The notes: generated by a model not told the origin, from the sequence alone. A DNA stretch of 64,000 bases from Candidatus Marithrix sp. Canyon 246 (GCF_001723685.1 NZ_MCBX01000037.1:1-64000), one strand, 5' to 3'. Numbered from the stretch's first letter, positions 27,207 through 36,476 are shown. A program made the numbers and translations.

Positions 27207-28018
27207 ATGCTACTCCAATTTATAGTAAAAAATTTTATGTGCTTTGCCGAAGAAACCATATTTTCTATGGTGCTAACGCGCATGGTAAAACCAAATTTAT
27301 TGAAGCCATAGGCTTTGCCAAACAGCTTATTGTTAATGGAATTCAAGGCACTAAATCCATTCCAGTAAAACCATTTCGTCTTGATAAAATCTTGCGAACT
27401 CAGCCAAGTCAGTTTGAATTTATTATTTTTTATCAAAATATTCGCTATCATTATGGATTTATTATTAATAACCAACGAGTGCTTGAAGAATGCTCCTAAC
27501 AAAAGAGAATTACGTTATTTCGAGCGTGTTACTTCAGAAACGGGCAAAGTTACTGTTGAATTAGGTGGTTCATTAGCGCGTAAAAATACTAAACAAAGAC
27601 AATTTCTTGAATTTGTTGCCCAAGGCACACGCCCAAATCAACTCTAATTAGAGCCAATAAAGAAAAACCCTCAGTTATTATGTCTAGTAAAGGCAAATCC
27701 TATACCTTATCTGCTAACGAATTAGGCGAACCAATACTTATTCGTTTAGAAGCACAACATCATGGAAATGATGGAAGCGTTGTATCTTTTGATTTTGCCA
27801 AAGAATCAGCGGGTACACAACAACTTGCCCATTTCTTACCAATATTATTTGATTTATTAAGCTCAGAAAAAGTTTATATAGTTGACGAACTAGATCACAG
27901 TTTACATGCCTTACTACCCAAACTATTCTTAGATAATAAATCTCAAAATGAATTCAGATTTAAATATTTAAAAGGCTTATCTTCAAGGGCGATTTGGGGG
28001 AATTCCTTTTGTTTCTGA
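27207..28018 (+). pseudogene. Broken AAA ATPase (COG1106 / AbiL-like)
   Basis: From an ATG at 27207 the sense reads MLLQFIVKNFMCFAEETIFSM, then in another frame IFYGANAHGKTKFIEA (Walker A) and QYHYGF-like pieces, then ERVTSETGKVTVELGG, and finally SAGTQQLAHFLPILFDLL and VYIVDELDHSLHALLPKLFL (Walker B). At least three frame changes and an internal stop near 27645 separate these parts, and the C-terminal end is missing. These ATPases belong to OLD-like defence and abortive-infection systems. It starts 6 bases after rnfD, so it may have landed at the rnfD 3' end. Confidence 0.75.
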
Positions 28019-28083
28019 GGAATCAGTAATTAAAGACAATGGTTTTCAATAGACATCTCCCTTAATAAATAAAACTGGTCTGT

Positions 28084-28152
28084 AGTACAACGAATTAAGA
28101 AATAAACGAAACGAATCATATCAAATTCGTTTATTTCTTAATTCGTTGTACT
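28084..28152. mobile_element. Palindromic element with perfect 27-bp inverted ends (copy A)
   Basis: A 69-bp element. Its left end, agtacaacgaattaagaaat followed by aaacgaa (28084-28110), is the exact reverse complement of the right end (28126-28152), around a 15-base centre. Related elements lie at 42071-42145 and, as one arm, at 32351-32378. No target-site duplication is obvious. The shape is that of a small non-autonomous MITE. Here it sits between two broken ATPase genes. Confidence 0.75.
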
Positions 28153-28291
28153 AACAAAACAATTTTAAGCCTGTTTAATTATTTTAAAGCAAGATGGCTG
28201 AATCAAGTTGGAACACATGTTTATAAAGTTGTTGAACAGTTAATAACATGAGACGATTTCTTAATATATTTTTTAGCTGAACTCCATAATT

Positions 28292-28690
28292 ATGTTACTA
28301 AAAAAATTAATTTTAAAAGCTTATAAATCACACAATAACACCCAAATTGATTTACATAACTTAAATGTATTTATTGGTGCCAATGGAGCTGGAAAGTCCA
28401 ATTTCATTTGCTTTTTTAAATTATGGAAGACAGCACATCATCTTTCCGATGGTACACTAAAATTCTTATGTCTGGCGACGGTTTTGCTTCAAGCACAAGC
28501 ACCTACAAGCATTATTCTTGATGAACCTGAATTAGGCTTACATCCTTTTGCTATAAATATTTTAGACGGGTTAATACGCAGTCTATCTAAATCAAAGCAA
28601 ATAATTTTATTAACACAATCAGTGAGTTTGCTTGATCAATTTCAAGCGGATGATGTGATTGTCACACAAAGGATTAATGAAGTATCTTAA
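28292..28690 (+). pseudogene. AAA ATPase (AAA_21 / COG4637 type) with internal deletion
   Basis: The N-terminus MLLKKLILKAYKSHNNTQI and Walker A GANGAGKSNF are followed at once by LSDGTLKFLCLATVLL and the Walker B IILDEPELGLHP. The ~200 residues that usually lie between are gone, in frame. At 132 aa it keeps a P-loop but lacks most of the ATPase core, so it should be dead. The partner DUF4276 gene follows as a remnant. Confidence 0.75.
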
Positions 28691-28699
28691 AGGAAGCGA

Positions 28700-28908
28700 T
28701 TGGACTAGGTTAAATTTTATTTCCAAACACTGCACCTTCCAAAAGATTATTAAATTTATACGAAGGATATGAGAAAATAACTCACAGATGTGATGCAGCA
28801 GAATTTATAGGTTTAACTTTAATTAGGAAAAAATGTTATTTATTTAATAAATGGATGAATACTTTAGAAGCCTTGCCAAAAACAACTTTGCGCAAGCTTG
28901 GAAATTAG
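28700..28908 (+). pseudogene. DUF4276 remnant
   Basis: Reading frames here give FPNTAPSKRLLNLYEGYEK and then AAEFIGLTLIRKKCYLFNKW plus MNTLEAL, which match the C-terminal half of DUF4276 proteins (TAPSKRIL...Y..YxK...IGLxxIRxxCPxFxxWLxxLE). The N-terminal half is missing. DUF4276 genes normally follow an AAA_21 ATPase, as here, in a pair thought to be defence-related. Confidence 0.6.
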
Positions 28909-29181
28909 GGGTATCAACTTATGCTTATGCTAAGATAGAGCGATGTGAGACAAATGTTGGTCATGATAGGCTTAGGCAAATTGCTGAGGTTGGATGAAAA
29001 AAGTGTATTTAATTTATTTGATGCTAATGATAACAATACTCAATGCAATGTTAATTTACAATTAGCTGATCAAACAGAACTTCAACATGAATTAGAAAAG
29101 GCACAGTTAATGATTGAACTGCGGGATAAAGAAAATGAATTATTAAGACAACAGATAATTGACTTACTTCAAAAGCCATAG
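28909..29181 (+). pseudogene. XRE-family regulator, C-terminal remnant
   Basis: One frame reads YAKIERCETNVGHDRLRQIAEV, the last helices of an XRE helix-turn-helix. The next reads DEKSVFNLFDANDNN followed by a coiled coil (ELQHELEKAQLMIELRDKENELLRQQI) to the stop at 29181. The first HTH helices are missing and a frameshift separates the parts. An N-terminal XRE fragment of the complementary kind lies at 31592-31702. Confidence 0.6.
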
Positions 29182-29191
29182 AATTAGTGGG

Positions 29192-29212
29192 GTGGGCAAA
29201 CTTGTTGCCCAC
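29192..29212 (+). terminator. Hairpin after the XRE remnant
   Basis: An 8-bp perfect stem (gtgggcaa / ttgcccac) with a 5-base loop lies 11 bases after the stop at 29181. It is placed as a terminator, but only a short T-rich stretch follows. Confidence 0.4.
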
Positions 29213-29216
29213 TCTA

Positions 29217-29396
29217 CTAAATTAACCTCCGCATCTTCTCCAAAAACACCTCAGTTCTAAACAACTGCGCCCTTTTCTCACAAGCGGCACGCATAGTCAA
29301 AGCCTTATCTTTAGACATAACAGACACAGCCTCTGCCACACCAATTACTGGCTTACCGGCTGTCATTGACTCAACCGGAGACATACCAAAATATTC
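29217..29396 (-). pseudogene. Glycosyltransferase (group 1) 3' remnant
   Basis: The minus strand reads EYFGMSPVESMTAGKPVIGVAEA and then, after an apparent internal deletion, ALTMRAACEKRAQLFRTEVF and LEKMRRLI before a stop. This is the C-terminal GT-B motif E-x-FG-x-SPVESMAAGKPVIGV of group 1 glycosyltransferases and its C-terminal helix. Everything upstream is missing. Confidence 0.65.
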
Positions 29397-29492
29397 TTAT
29401 ATTGGTATATTAATATTTGAATAGCCTGCTGCCAAACTCCTTAAACATTCTAAATTTCACTTGTTTATCAGCAACTGTTAGATAAAGAAAAA

Positions 29493-30203
29493 TTATAATT
29501 CTCCCCGGAGACCATGAACCGGCTGACCATTTGAGTCAAAGCATAGACAACAAGTGCCCGGGAAAGCTTGAATCAACCTATTCAACATATCAAAATCATC
29601 ATGAAAAACAGTCATCCAGATTGACCATAACCCCTGAATTTTTGCATTCATTACAATGAAATTCCGCATTTTAGGATTATTATTCTGAGCCAACTGAGTT
29701 TTCGCTAAGTATGCTAAATCCCAAGCCTCTTGGCGGTGGAGCCAACGTTTATCTTTTGGACTCGGTTTATTCAGGGTATTTGGATGTCTATCTAAGCCAG
29801 TCAATTTAAGTGTTTTTTGTGCCTTAGCGTAAGCAAAAGCCTTCAATGCAGAGTTAATTTCAATCATACCACTCGGTTTGTAAACAAACACACGAAAAGT
29901 ATTATCTAGTGAAGGCCAATAATAATAAGACTGAGTAATATCATCTCGAACTTTGGTTGATTTAGTAGAATTGCAATTAGTACAAGCCAATAAAAAGTTA
30001 TTCCACGATAATTCAAGTTGCGGTTGAGAATTTTTGGATTGAATATGCTCAACAGCCAAATTAGTTTTTATTGGTCTTTCACAATATGAACAGTATTCGC
30101 CTATACGACTAATTAAGTCCGGCTGTGCTTGGTTGTATTGATTATATTGTTTAGATTGACCTTTGGCATCAGTAGGAATATCACCTCGTTCAACTGGTCT
30201 CAT
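29493..30203 (-). CDS. HNH endonuclease of a second ATPase-HNH defence pair
   Basis: 236 aa. The HNH core is YCSYCERPI (about residue 38), AVEHIQSKN (about 50) and NNFLLACTNCNSTK (about 70), giving two Cys pairs for structural zinc around the catalytic His. The rest is alpha-helical. It follows the ATPase gene by 7 bases on the same strand. The protein is clearly different from the 7.9-kb HNH protein, so this is an independent Septu-like system. I leave the symbol empty because the subtype is uncertain. Confidence 0.78.
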   Translation of the reverse strand: MRPVERGDIPTDAKGQSKQYNQYNQAQPDLISRIGEYCSYCERPIKTNLAVEHIQSKNSQPQLELSWNNFLLACTNCNSTKSTKVRDDITQSYYYWPSLDNTFRVFVYKPSGMIEINSALKAFAYAKAQKTLKLTGLDRHPNTLNKPSPKDKRWLHRQEAWDLAYLAKTQLAQNNNPKMRNFIVMNAKIQGLWSIWMTVFHDDFDMLNRLIQAFPGTCCLCFDSNGQPVHGLRGEL

Positions 30204-30210
30204 ATCAAAT

Positions 30211-31488
30211 TTACCCTAGCCCCATCGCTTCACGTTGCATTTCTAAAAAAGCATGATAGGAGATGTTATCGCTAAAAGGCGCAGCTAACTCATCTAATCG
30301 ATTCTTTAGTAGTTGCTTGTTCTCCTCTGATGAACTTGTCTTGGTTTGTTCTAAAACACGGTAATATTCTTTAGCAGCAGCCATCATCTCTAAATAACGT
30401 TGGCTACGTTGTGGAATTTCTACCCCCATCTGATATTCAGCTATGTCTTCAATACTCTTATCTTCGTATTCAGTCGGTTGAGACTTATTAAGATCAATTA
30501 ACTCACCATCACGCAAAGATTGGATAATAAAAGGAGAATGACTAGTTGTGATAAATTGAATTTTAGGAAAAGTAGTTTTTAAGCTGTTGACTATTTTCCG
30601 TTGCCAATTGGGATGTAGGTGCAAATCTATTTCATCAATTAATACTATACCCGGAGTCTCTAAGGCTACTTGATCTTCTAACTGTGGATTAAGAGAAGCT
30701 GCTTTATAAGTAATATCTGCCACCATTGCTAAAATAGTACGCTGTCCATCACTCAATAGATGAGCGGGAAGAATCTGCTGCTGAGCTTTCATTACTATGA
30801 GTTGATCGTATGGTATATCAAAATAGACAAATTCACAGCCTTCCAAACAATTTTTAACCGCAGATCGTAAGCCTTCTAATACTCCAATAGAAACTTTTCG
30901 CTGTAAGGCAGCAATTTCCATAGTTTTAAACCAGCGCATAAGCTGTTTTTCATCGGAGGCAGGATCAAGGCAAGTATTATATTCTGACAATCGGGAATTA
31001 GGTTTAACTATTTCAACTGTTTCCGGCTTTTGTAACCATAAGCGACCAGTTCCATAATAACTTAGCACGGGTAATATAAGAGACTTATCACCAGCCCTCA
31101 CTCTTTCTTGTAATTGTTTCGCCTTCTCAATGATTAGTGAAGCTTCGTGGAGAGTTGTTTTATTTCCTTCCTTAATCAATTGCCAATTGATGATACCGGT
31201 ATCATTTACTTCACCTTTACAATTTACAATTGTTGGGGATTGCGGTTCAAGTTTTAGATCTTGTCCTAATTTATATCCAATATGACGTATTTCGGTTGAG
31301 CTGATAGTACGGGAATTAATATCATCAAAACCTAATAATAGGGCACCCATTCCCACTGCCAAGGCATCTAGGATTGCAGTTTTTCCAATACCATTATCAC
31401 CACTTAAAACGTTAAATCGTGGCGAAAAATCAATCATTTTGTGTTCAAAACCTTTGAAGTTTGTTACTTCAAGATGGTCAATTCTCAT
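30211..31488 (-). CDS. AAA ATPase of a second ATPase-HNH defence pair
   Basis: 425 aa with Walker A GDNGIGKTA (about residues 31-39), the signature LLSDGQRTILAMVADI (about 243), Walker B IVLIDEIDLHLHPNWQR (about 278) and the His switch FITTSHSPFII (about 308). The fold is the same OLD/RecF type as PtuA. It is intact although its surroundings are all broken, so it may be the only living member of this defence cluster. The promoter region upstream has repeated acaattat boxes and a truncated XRE gene facing away. Confidence 0.8.
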   Translation of the reverse strand: MRIDHLEVTNFKGFEHKMIDFSPRFNVLSGDNGIGKTAILDALAVGMGALLLGFDDINSRTISSTEIRHIGYKLGQDLKLEPQSPTIVNCKGEVNDTGIINWQLIKEGNKTTLHEASLIIEKAKQLQERVRAGDKSLILPVLSYYGTGRLWLQKPETVEIVKPNSRLSEYNTCLDPASDEKQLMRWFKTMEIAALQRKVSIGVLEGLRSAVKNCLEGCEFVYFDIPYDQLIVMKAQQQILPAHLLSDGQRTILAMVADITYKAASLNPQLEDQVALETPGIVLIDEIDLHLHPNWQRKIVNSLKTTFPKIQFITTSHSPFIIQSLRDGELIDLNKSQPTEYEDKSIEDIAEYQMGVEIPQRSQRYLEMMAAAKEYYRVLEQTKTSSSEENKQLLKNRLDELAAPFSDNISYHAFLEMQREAMGLG

Positions 31489-31500
31489 CTTATCATTTCC

Positions 31501-31541
31501 ACAATTATATTATTAATACAATTATACAATTATACAATTAT
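31501..31541. promoter_or_regulatory. Repeated acaattat boxes between the ATPase and XRE fragment
   Basis: The 8-base box acaattat occurs at 31501-31508 and three times head to tail at 31518-31541. They lie in the divergent region between the second defence pair and an XRE-type regulator fragment, where an operator for that regulator would be expected. AT-rich repeats can also arise by slippage. Confidence 0.35.
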
Positions 31542-31591
31542 TAATATGATTTAGCAACAAAGTTATGCTAAAATAAGGGATTTTTAAACTT

Positions 31592-31702
31592 ATGACGCTG
31601 TCTAAAAAATTGAAATTACTTCGCTCATATAAAGGTTTGACACAAGAACAAATAGCAGATAGATTTGGAGCAGTTAAAATAATTACCAAAATTGAAAATT
31701 GA
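31592..31702 (+). pseudogene. XRE-family regulator, N-terminal remnant (36 aa)
   Basis: An ATG after an AAGGGA ribosome site encodes MTLSKKLKLLRSYKGLTQEQ and IADRFGAV, the first half of an XRE helix-turn-helix, then KIITKIEN and a stop. The recognition helix is altered and the rest is lost. It faces away from the ATPase-HNH pair, the usual place of a repressor of such an operon. Confidence 0.6.
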
Positions 31703-31708
31703 AGCTTA

Positions 31709-32317
31709 ATTATCATATAAGAAATATTTTTTTGATAAACCCAAATTTATACCCATAATTATGTTACTAAAAAAATTAATTTAGCTCAAAAACTATTTGA
31801 TATATTGACACCTTAGCTAGTATTACAGCATTGACTTGTGAAACTTTGATGCTATATACGCAAACGCCCTGTACGCCAATTTATTACTGATTATAGCGCG
31901 ATAGTAACAGCTTTTTACTAGCTTTAGCCTTGCCACCATTTGTGCCGTGGTGGATTATAGCTAAACATTTATATGGTTGGCTATGCTGCATTTCTGTTAG
32001 GTGGCTGCTGGCTGCTGTATAAACGCATAATTACTTGGCATATTCCAGTAGCAATGCTAATTAGCTTAATTATCATATCAGGAATATTTTTTCTGATCAA
32101 CCCAAATTTATACCCAAATCCACTATTTCATCTTCTAAGTGGCGCAACAATTATGGGAACATTTTTTATCGCAACAGATCCAACAGCGGCAACCTCAAAT
32201 AAAGCTAGATTAATTTATGTGATTAGAACTTGGGGTGCTTATCCTGATGCGGTGGCTTTTGCGGTGTTGTTGATGAATATGGCTGCTCCTACTATTGATT
32301 ATTATGTTAAGAGTTGA
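31709..32317 (+). pseudogene. Scrambled second copy of rnfD
   Basis: 31709-31755 repeats rnfD 26918-26970. 31756-31790 repeats the start of the ATPase fragment at 28286-28310. From about 31808 the order follows rnfD again (from its ALTCE region, 26490) to its very end, but with several deletions: pieces around LRKRP, VVWWIT...VAKHLYGG, the whole SGATPL segment, and short later ones. The last 300 bases are nearly identical to the intact gene, and 31973-32317 stays open (114 aa). It lacks the FMN site and cannot be a working RnfD. Confidence 0.85.
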
Positions 32318-32350
32318 AGTTCTAAAGGAGTAATGCCATTAACTTCAAAT

Positions 32351-32378
32351 AGTACAACGAATTTACGGAATAAACGAA
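32351..32378. mobile_element. Single arm of the palindromic element (copy B)
   Basis: agtacaacgaatttacggaa then taaacgaa matches the left arm of the 28084 element with a few changes, but no right arm is found. It lies 33 bases after the end of the scrambled rnfD copy. Confidence 0.6.
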
Positions 32379-32483
32379 AAGAAGTCAGCGCAGCTAATTT
32401 TAAATAGCACCTCAATATTTTGCACCAGACAATGAAATATTTTTCATCTCAGATAGTTGTTTTTGACAATAATTCTTTTTTGA

Positions 32484-32629
32484 TTACATTGAAGGCTGAG
32501 GCTGTGCAAGCCAATCTGGCAAATCTTCTGTTGGTTTTATTGAACGATAATAATCAAGAATTGCATTTGTTGTTATCTGATATAACCAACTTTCAAGTTT
32601 AGTGTCATCTTTGAGGGAATTGCTGAGAA
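32484..32629 (-). pseudogene. SigZ-type sigma factor fragment
   Basis: The minus strand reads SNSLKDDTKLESWLYQITTN followed by AILDYYRSIKPTEDLPDWL and a stop soon after. This matches region 2 of small sigma-70 factors of the SigZ/ECF type (WLYQIARNAIIDYYR). Regions before and after are absent. Confidence 0.55.
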
Positions 32630-32700
32630 AAAAAGAGACTTTATTCTTGTTTTAAAACAGCAAACCAAACTATTAAACATATTCCACTGCTGGAAATGGT

Positions 32701-32769
32701 TCAATAGGAATACGTAACTCTTTTTCCTTCAAAGTATTGCTCTCCACAAAATTCGCACTGTTAGCAAGG
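32701..32769 (-). pseudogene. YgiT-type zinc-finger antitoxin fragment
   Basis: QCEFCGEQYFEGKRVTYSY followed by a stop matches the N-terminal zinc finger of YgiT-type antitoxins (CxxCGxxxFExKxVxYxY). It lies directly after the DUF4258 toxin fragment on the same strand, the normal order for that toxin-antitoxin pair; both are dead. Confidence 0.55.
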
Positions 32770-32773
32770 AACA

Positions 32774-32899
32774 TCATCCATTATTAGTAAAGCCTACCAC
32801 ATTACAACTTTCACCTCTTCCACTTTCTTGATCGGCATGTATGGAAAAATAATCTTCATCATTCTTGATCTTATTTTTTATCCATTCTATATCAAACAT
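32774..32899 (-). pseudogene. DUF4258 toxin fragment
   Basis: 41 aa: MFDIEWIKNKIKNDEDYFS then IHADQESGRGESCNVVGFTN. It joins the N-terminus (YYFSxHADxE) to a later block (GRGESCLVVGFTNDG) of DUF4258 proteins, so about 30 internal residues are deleted and the C-terminus is lost. DUF4258 proteins are RelE-like toxins paired with zinc-finger antitoxins. Confidence 0.55.
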
Positions 32900-33401
32900 G
32901 GTCTTTTATTTCAATACGTTTCATAACATACATTATAGCACAAATCTTACCATCACTATTTGCCCACTTAAATACATCATTTTTATACAAAAAAAACATA
33001 GTAACAATTGGCAACAAATCCATACGACGGCAAGAATTCTTATATTGATGAGTATAAGGAGCAAGTAAATTTCTATAAAAACAAAAACGTAAAAACTCAT
33101 CATCAAATTTTAAATTGTTATAACCAATACTAATAGTATTAGGCTGATTAATTAACTTATGTATTTTCTGAACCGCCTCAAATTCACAAATACCTTGTTG
33201 CATTGATTTAGCGATAGAAATACGATGAGTAACACTAGCTTGAGGAGAAGGAATAATATCGGGGCGTAATTTGACATAAAACTCATGCCGCTCAATTTCA
33301 TTAAAGCGAATATCAGTACGAATAGCGGCAAATTGTAAAATTTGATCAAAAGCTTTATTTAAACCAGTAGTTTCTAAATCATAAAACAGATAAGTATTCA
33401 T
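32892..33401 (-). pseudogene. sbcB: Exonuclease I (SbcB-like) N-terminal fragment
   Basis: 169 aa against ~470 in the family. MNTYLFYDLETTGLNKAFDQ carries the first catalytic DxE of the DEDD nuclease, THRIS and GYNNLKFDDEFLRFCFYRN the second, and CRRMDLLPIV the next block. After WANSDGK the sequence leaves the family and stops where the DUF4258 fragment begins, so the 3' two-thirds have been replaced. Exonuclease I degrades single-stranded DNA in repair; this copy lacks the last catalytic Asp and the SH3-like and helical domains. Confidence 0.75.
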
Positions 33402-33403
33402 AA

Positions 33404-33754
33404 TTACAATTCAATAACTTCAGCTTTACAATAAAGTTCTGAAGGTGCTTTACTAAAATAATGATACAAAGCTGGGCACAACCAACCTTCTAAACCTTGT
33501 TCATCCCAACGATACCAATTTCCTTCATCTTCTTCTCTATCCCATACTAATTTAGCTTGATGATTAGGAAATGGTTTAGCAGAAAATAACAACTTAAAAC
33601 CTTTTTCAGCATTAGGAATATTTTGAACAAATAAATCTATAATTTCAGGCATACCTTCAACAAAAGGTTCCTGTACAAGCCCCACACGCTCATCATCAAA
33701 CATCCAAGTACCTTGATGACGATAGGGGAATATTACCATGATTGAATTTGACAT
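33404..33754 (-). CDS. Conserved small protein, DUF6717-like
   Basis: 116 aa, soluble, acidic. MVIFPYRHQGTWMFDDERVG and EPFVEGMPEIIDLF are the parts I associate with DUF6717, a family without known function. The rest is rich in Trp (WDREEDEGNWYRWDEQGLEGWLCPALYHYF). Two Met codons are near the start; MSNSIMV is taken. It ends 2 bases before the exonuclease fragment starts, so the two were probably one operon. Confidence 0.55.
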   Translation of the reverse strand: MSNSIMVIFPYRHQGTWMFDDERVGLVQEPFVEGMPEIIDLFVQNIPNAEKGFKLLFSAKPFPNHQAKLVWDREEDEGNWYRWDEQGLEGWLCPALYHYFSKAPSELYCKAEVIEL

Positions 33755-33880
33755 AATTTTTAAGGAAAATATTTATAGAAATCTCTTCGATGCAAGCATC
33801 GCACAAAAGTCACGACTTTTTCTGCCTTCTTATATAATCTTTGCTTATATGCAATCCCTGTAGTTATAGGTTAAATAGTC

Positions 33881-34033
33881 TCATAATCGCTCCAAATTTA
33901 GATAATAATCCAATTCTTCCTGAGAAAGAAAATCATTTGAGTTATCTTTGATAGCCGATAATTCAATATCATTCTCATCAAAACTTAAATTACCCTCTGG
34001 TAATAATTGACTATCAAAAGATACCATATTCAT
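33881..34033 (-). CDS. Small acidic ORF of 50 aa
   Basis: An ATG at 34033 with an AAAAGG ribosome site 7 bases upstream starts MNMVSFDSQLLPEGNLSFDE and ends in EELDYYLNLERL. The composition (many Asp, Glu, Asn, Leu) is protein-like, as in small antitoxin or regulator peptides. I know no family. The rest of the 33755-34245 gap holds nothing else that I can support, except a repeat of the gene-start area taccatgattgaat (33738 and 34075). Confidence 0.4.
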   Translation of the reverse strand: MNMVSFDSQLLPEGNLSFDENDIELSAIKDNSNDFLSQEELDYYLNLERL

Positions 34034-34245
34034 AATAGCAACCTTTTCTTAAATCTCACAGATAACGAATCTTACCATGATTGAATTGGAAATTGGTATA
34101 ATTCAATTCTTTTATGATTTGATGATCACAATGCCCACAAAAAAAATTACATCAATTTATATTATATGCTAATATATAATATAGGTATAGTTAATAGGTA
34201 GGCTATGCCGAAATTTATATCAATATTAAATATAGGAAATTAATA

Positions 34246-34876
34246 ATGTACGAAGCTTGTTAATATTTTTAGCAAGTGTATTATTTACCTTTGTTTATCT
34301 CTCGACGGCACAAGCTGCTGTCATCCAGATGGATAGAGAAGAAGTTATTCAGCGTTCCAAGTTGATCTTGGTGGGTACTATATTAGATAAAACACCTCGT
34401 TGGAATAAGAAAAAAACCTGATCGTAACTGATTATCGCTTGAAAGTTGATGAAGTGCTATTTGGAAAAGCAAAAAAAGAGCTAACTTTAACTTTTGCTGG
34501 TGGTTTTTTGCCGGGTGAAGGCGGACACCGCATTTCTGAGGTTCCTAGTTTCACAGTTGGAGAACAAGTTCTATTAATGCTTGATAGTCATGATAGACCA
34601 TCGTTTAGTCCAGTTACCGGAATGTATCAAGGCAGTTTTTCGGCAAAGAATTGGGATACTAATACTCAAAATATCAGAAGCAACAGAAATAAGCCAATCT
34701 CTTTTCAAAACTTCATCAATATAATCAAGCAAGAAATACCTAACGCTAAAAGTAAGCCATTACCAGATAGATCTGTCCCTAGTAATTTGAGACAATTTAA
34801 CCGTAAAGATCTGCCTTCCAAAACCTATGATCCTTCCCCAATAGCACCATCTGAAAAATCATCAAACAGTGGATAA
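34246..34876 (+). pseudogene. N-terminal part of a broken secreted matrixin-type protease
   Basis: The ATG at 34246 (AGGAAA ribosome site) begins a frame that stops after 5 codons. A second frame from 34260 gives a signal peptide LIFLASVLFTFVYLSTAQA and the mature start AVIQMDREEVIQRSKLILVG. A second shift at the A-run 34408-34416 leads to VTDYRLKVDEVLFGKAKKEL, which stays open to TAA 34874-34876. Beyond that stop the same frame continues as the protease domain. The ~190-aa N-terminal region resembles propeptide or cell-wall-directed domains, but I do not recognise it. Confidence 0.6.
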
Positions 34877-36253
34877 ATTGCGCATAATTTTATATTTCTG
34901 GGAAAGAAGCAGCCAGCACCAATTGTCTTTTATCCGCTTCCAGAAAGCTCCAAATTTTCTCCATATGATAAGTATCAAATGGAATATTGGAATAAATATG
35001 CTGATATATTCCAAATCAGAACTAAGAGTGACAATAAGTGGGGCTGGAGAAATGGTCGTAATGAGATTGCTGGCTTTCTGAGTTCTGCTGATATGCTATT
35101 GAGATTTGGTTTCCCTTGGGACGATAATATGTTAGCTATAACTTTTATTAGTTGGTACAACTTGGAACCGAATACCATTATAGAGTCAGATATAGCCTTC
35201 AACAGTAAGTTTGATTGGACTACTAATGGGATTAGCACTAATCAGAATAATAATCTGGTTAATTTTAATTATATATGTCTTCATGAATTAGGACATGCTT
35301 GGGGGCTGGACCATAATTTCAAGGAAATTTCTATTATGAACTATATGCGACCTCAATATATGGTTTATGAACGCTTGTATGGTGATGATATAATAGCAAT
35401 CCGTCAAGCCTTTCCATCAAATGTAATAGCTAGAACTGATTTAGGTGTTCATCTTTATTATTCATCTGGGATACAAGAAGTTTCAGACGCAGATGTGACT
35501 TTAAAGGTTTCATCTGGTGGCAATTTAACTGTTAATAACTACATTATTGAAAATGTTGGTACTAACACGATTTCATCTCCAACAATTGAGTGGTATTTAA
35601 CGCCTAATATACATAGTTTCAATGATGCTATTAGCCTTGGTTTGACGACATATTCTTCTCTCAGCCCCAATAAACAATTTACAAGGACTTCAGTAGAGAG
35701 AACTTTAAAGATTCCATCTAATGTGCAGGCTGGTCGATATTATTTAGCAGCTAATGTTAGGCTGGAAGAGGATAGTGTGAAAGAAAATAATTATAGTTGG
35801 CTTAATCGCCCGATTACTGTCCTACCGAAATTTGTTGGTAATTTAACCTATGCTCCTAGTAATTCAGAGTTTGAGTATCTATTTATGAGGGATGATAAAA
35901 ATAACTTATACGCACTATTGTTTAGTTCATATTTTGGTTTCTTAGAAAATTTAAGCAAGGCAGTAGATGGGCAAACCATTGCTGGTGATCCAGTCTATTA
36001 TCGTGAAGATAATGGAACTGAGCATATTTTTGTGAGAGATACTAATAATCACTTACGTGAATGGTGGTGGACAACGGATAGCGGTTGGCATTTAGAAGAT
36101 TTAAGCATTGCCGTAGGTGGACAAACTATTGCTAGTGATCCTGTTTATTATAATGAAAATGGTAAACAACAAATTTTTGCCATCGATTCAGAAGGCAAAA
36201 TACGTCAATGGTGGTGGACAATTGAAACTGGCTGGCAAATGTTTATGATGTAA
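34877..36253 (+). pseudogene. Matrixin metalloprotease with C-terminal propeller-like repeats
   Basis: The frame runs from just after the TAA at 34874; the first possible start is the ATG at 34979. The zinc site HELGHAWGLDH and Met-turn SIMNYM (around residue 110 from that ATG) define a matrixin-type metallopeptidase. A CARDB-like beta domain follows (NYIIENVGTNTI). Then come two repeats ending DPVYY and WWWTT(D/E)xGW that look like blades of a sugar- or surface-binding propeller. The active site is complete, but the signal peptide is separated by a stop and two shifts. Loss of export is likely. Confidence 0.7.
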
Positions 36254-36264
36254 TTGATTAATTT

Positions 36265-36282
36265 GGTCGGTTATCACCGACC
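36265..36282 (+). terminator. Terminator after the matrixin gene
   Basis: A 7-bp stem (ggtcggt / accgacc) with a 4-base loop lies 12 bases after the stop codon at 36253. The rest of the gap to 36476 holds a half copy of the 33-bp palindrome near 36319 and nothing else that I can support. Confidence 0.5.
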
Positions 36283-36476
36283 CTACAAGCCTTAATTTAT
36301 AATAAATAGCTGAAAGAAAAACCTGACAGGTCTGATGGCTTTTATTTGCCTTTTTTCTTCAATTATTTCAATCAGTGCTGCTTTACTGAGAGAATCGATA
36401 GGGAAAATTTAAAAAATTGAATTCAATGTAAATATTTGATGACAATAGGCACACATATATGTTAAAATAACTAATC

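Noticed and set aside
27185-27502. Minus-strand ORF of 105 codons and plus-strand 27197-27499 as real genes
   Set aside because: Both are frames across the broken COG1106 ATPase, whose true start is at 27207 in a different frame.
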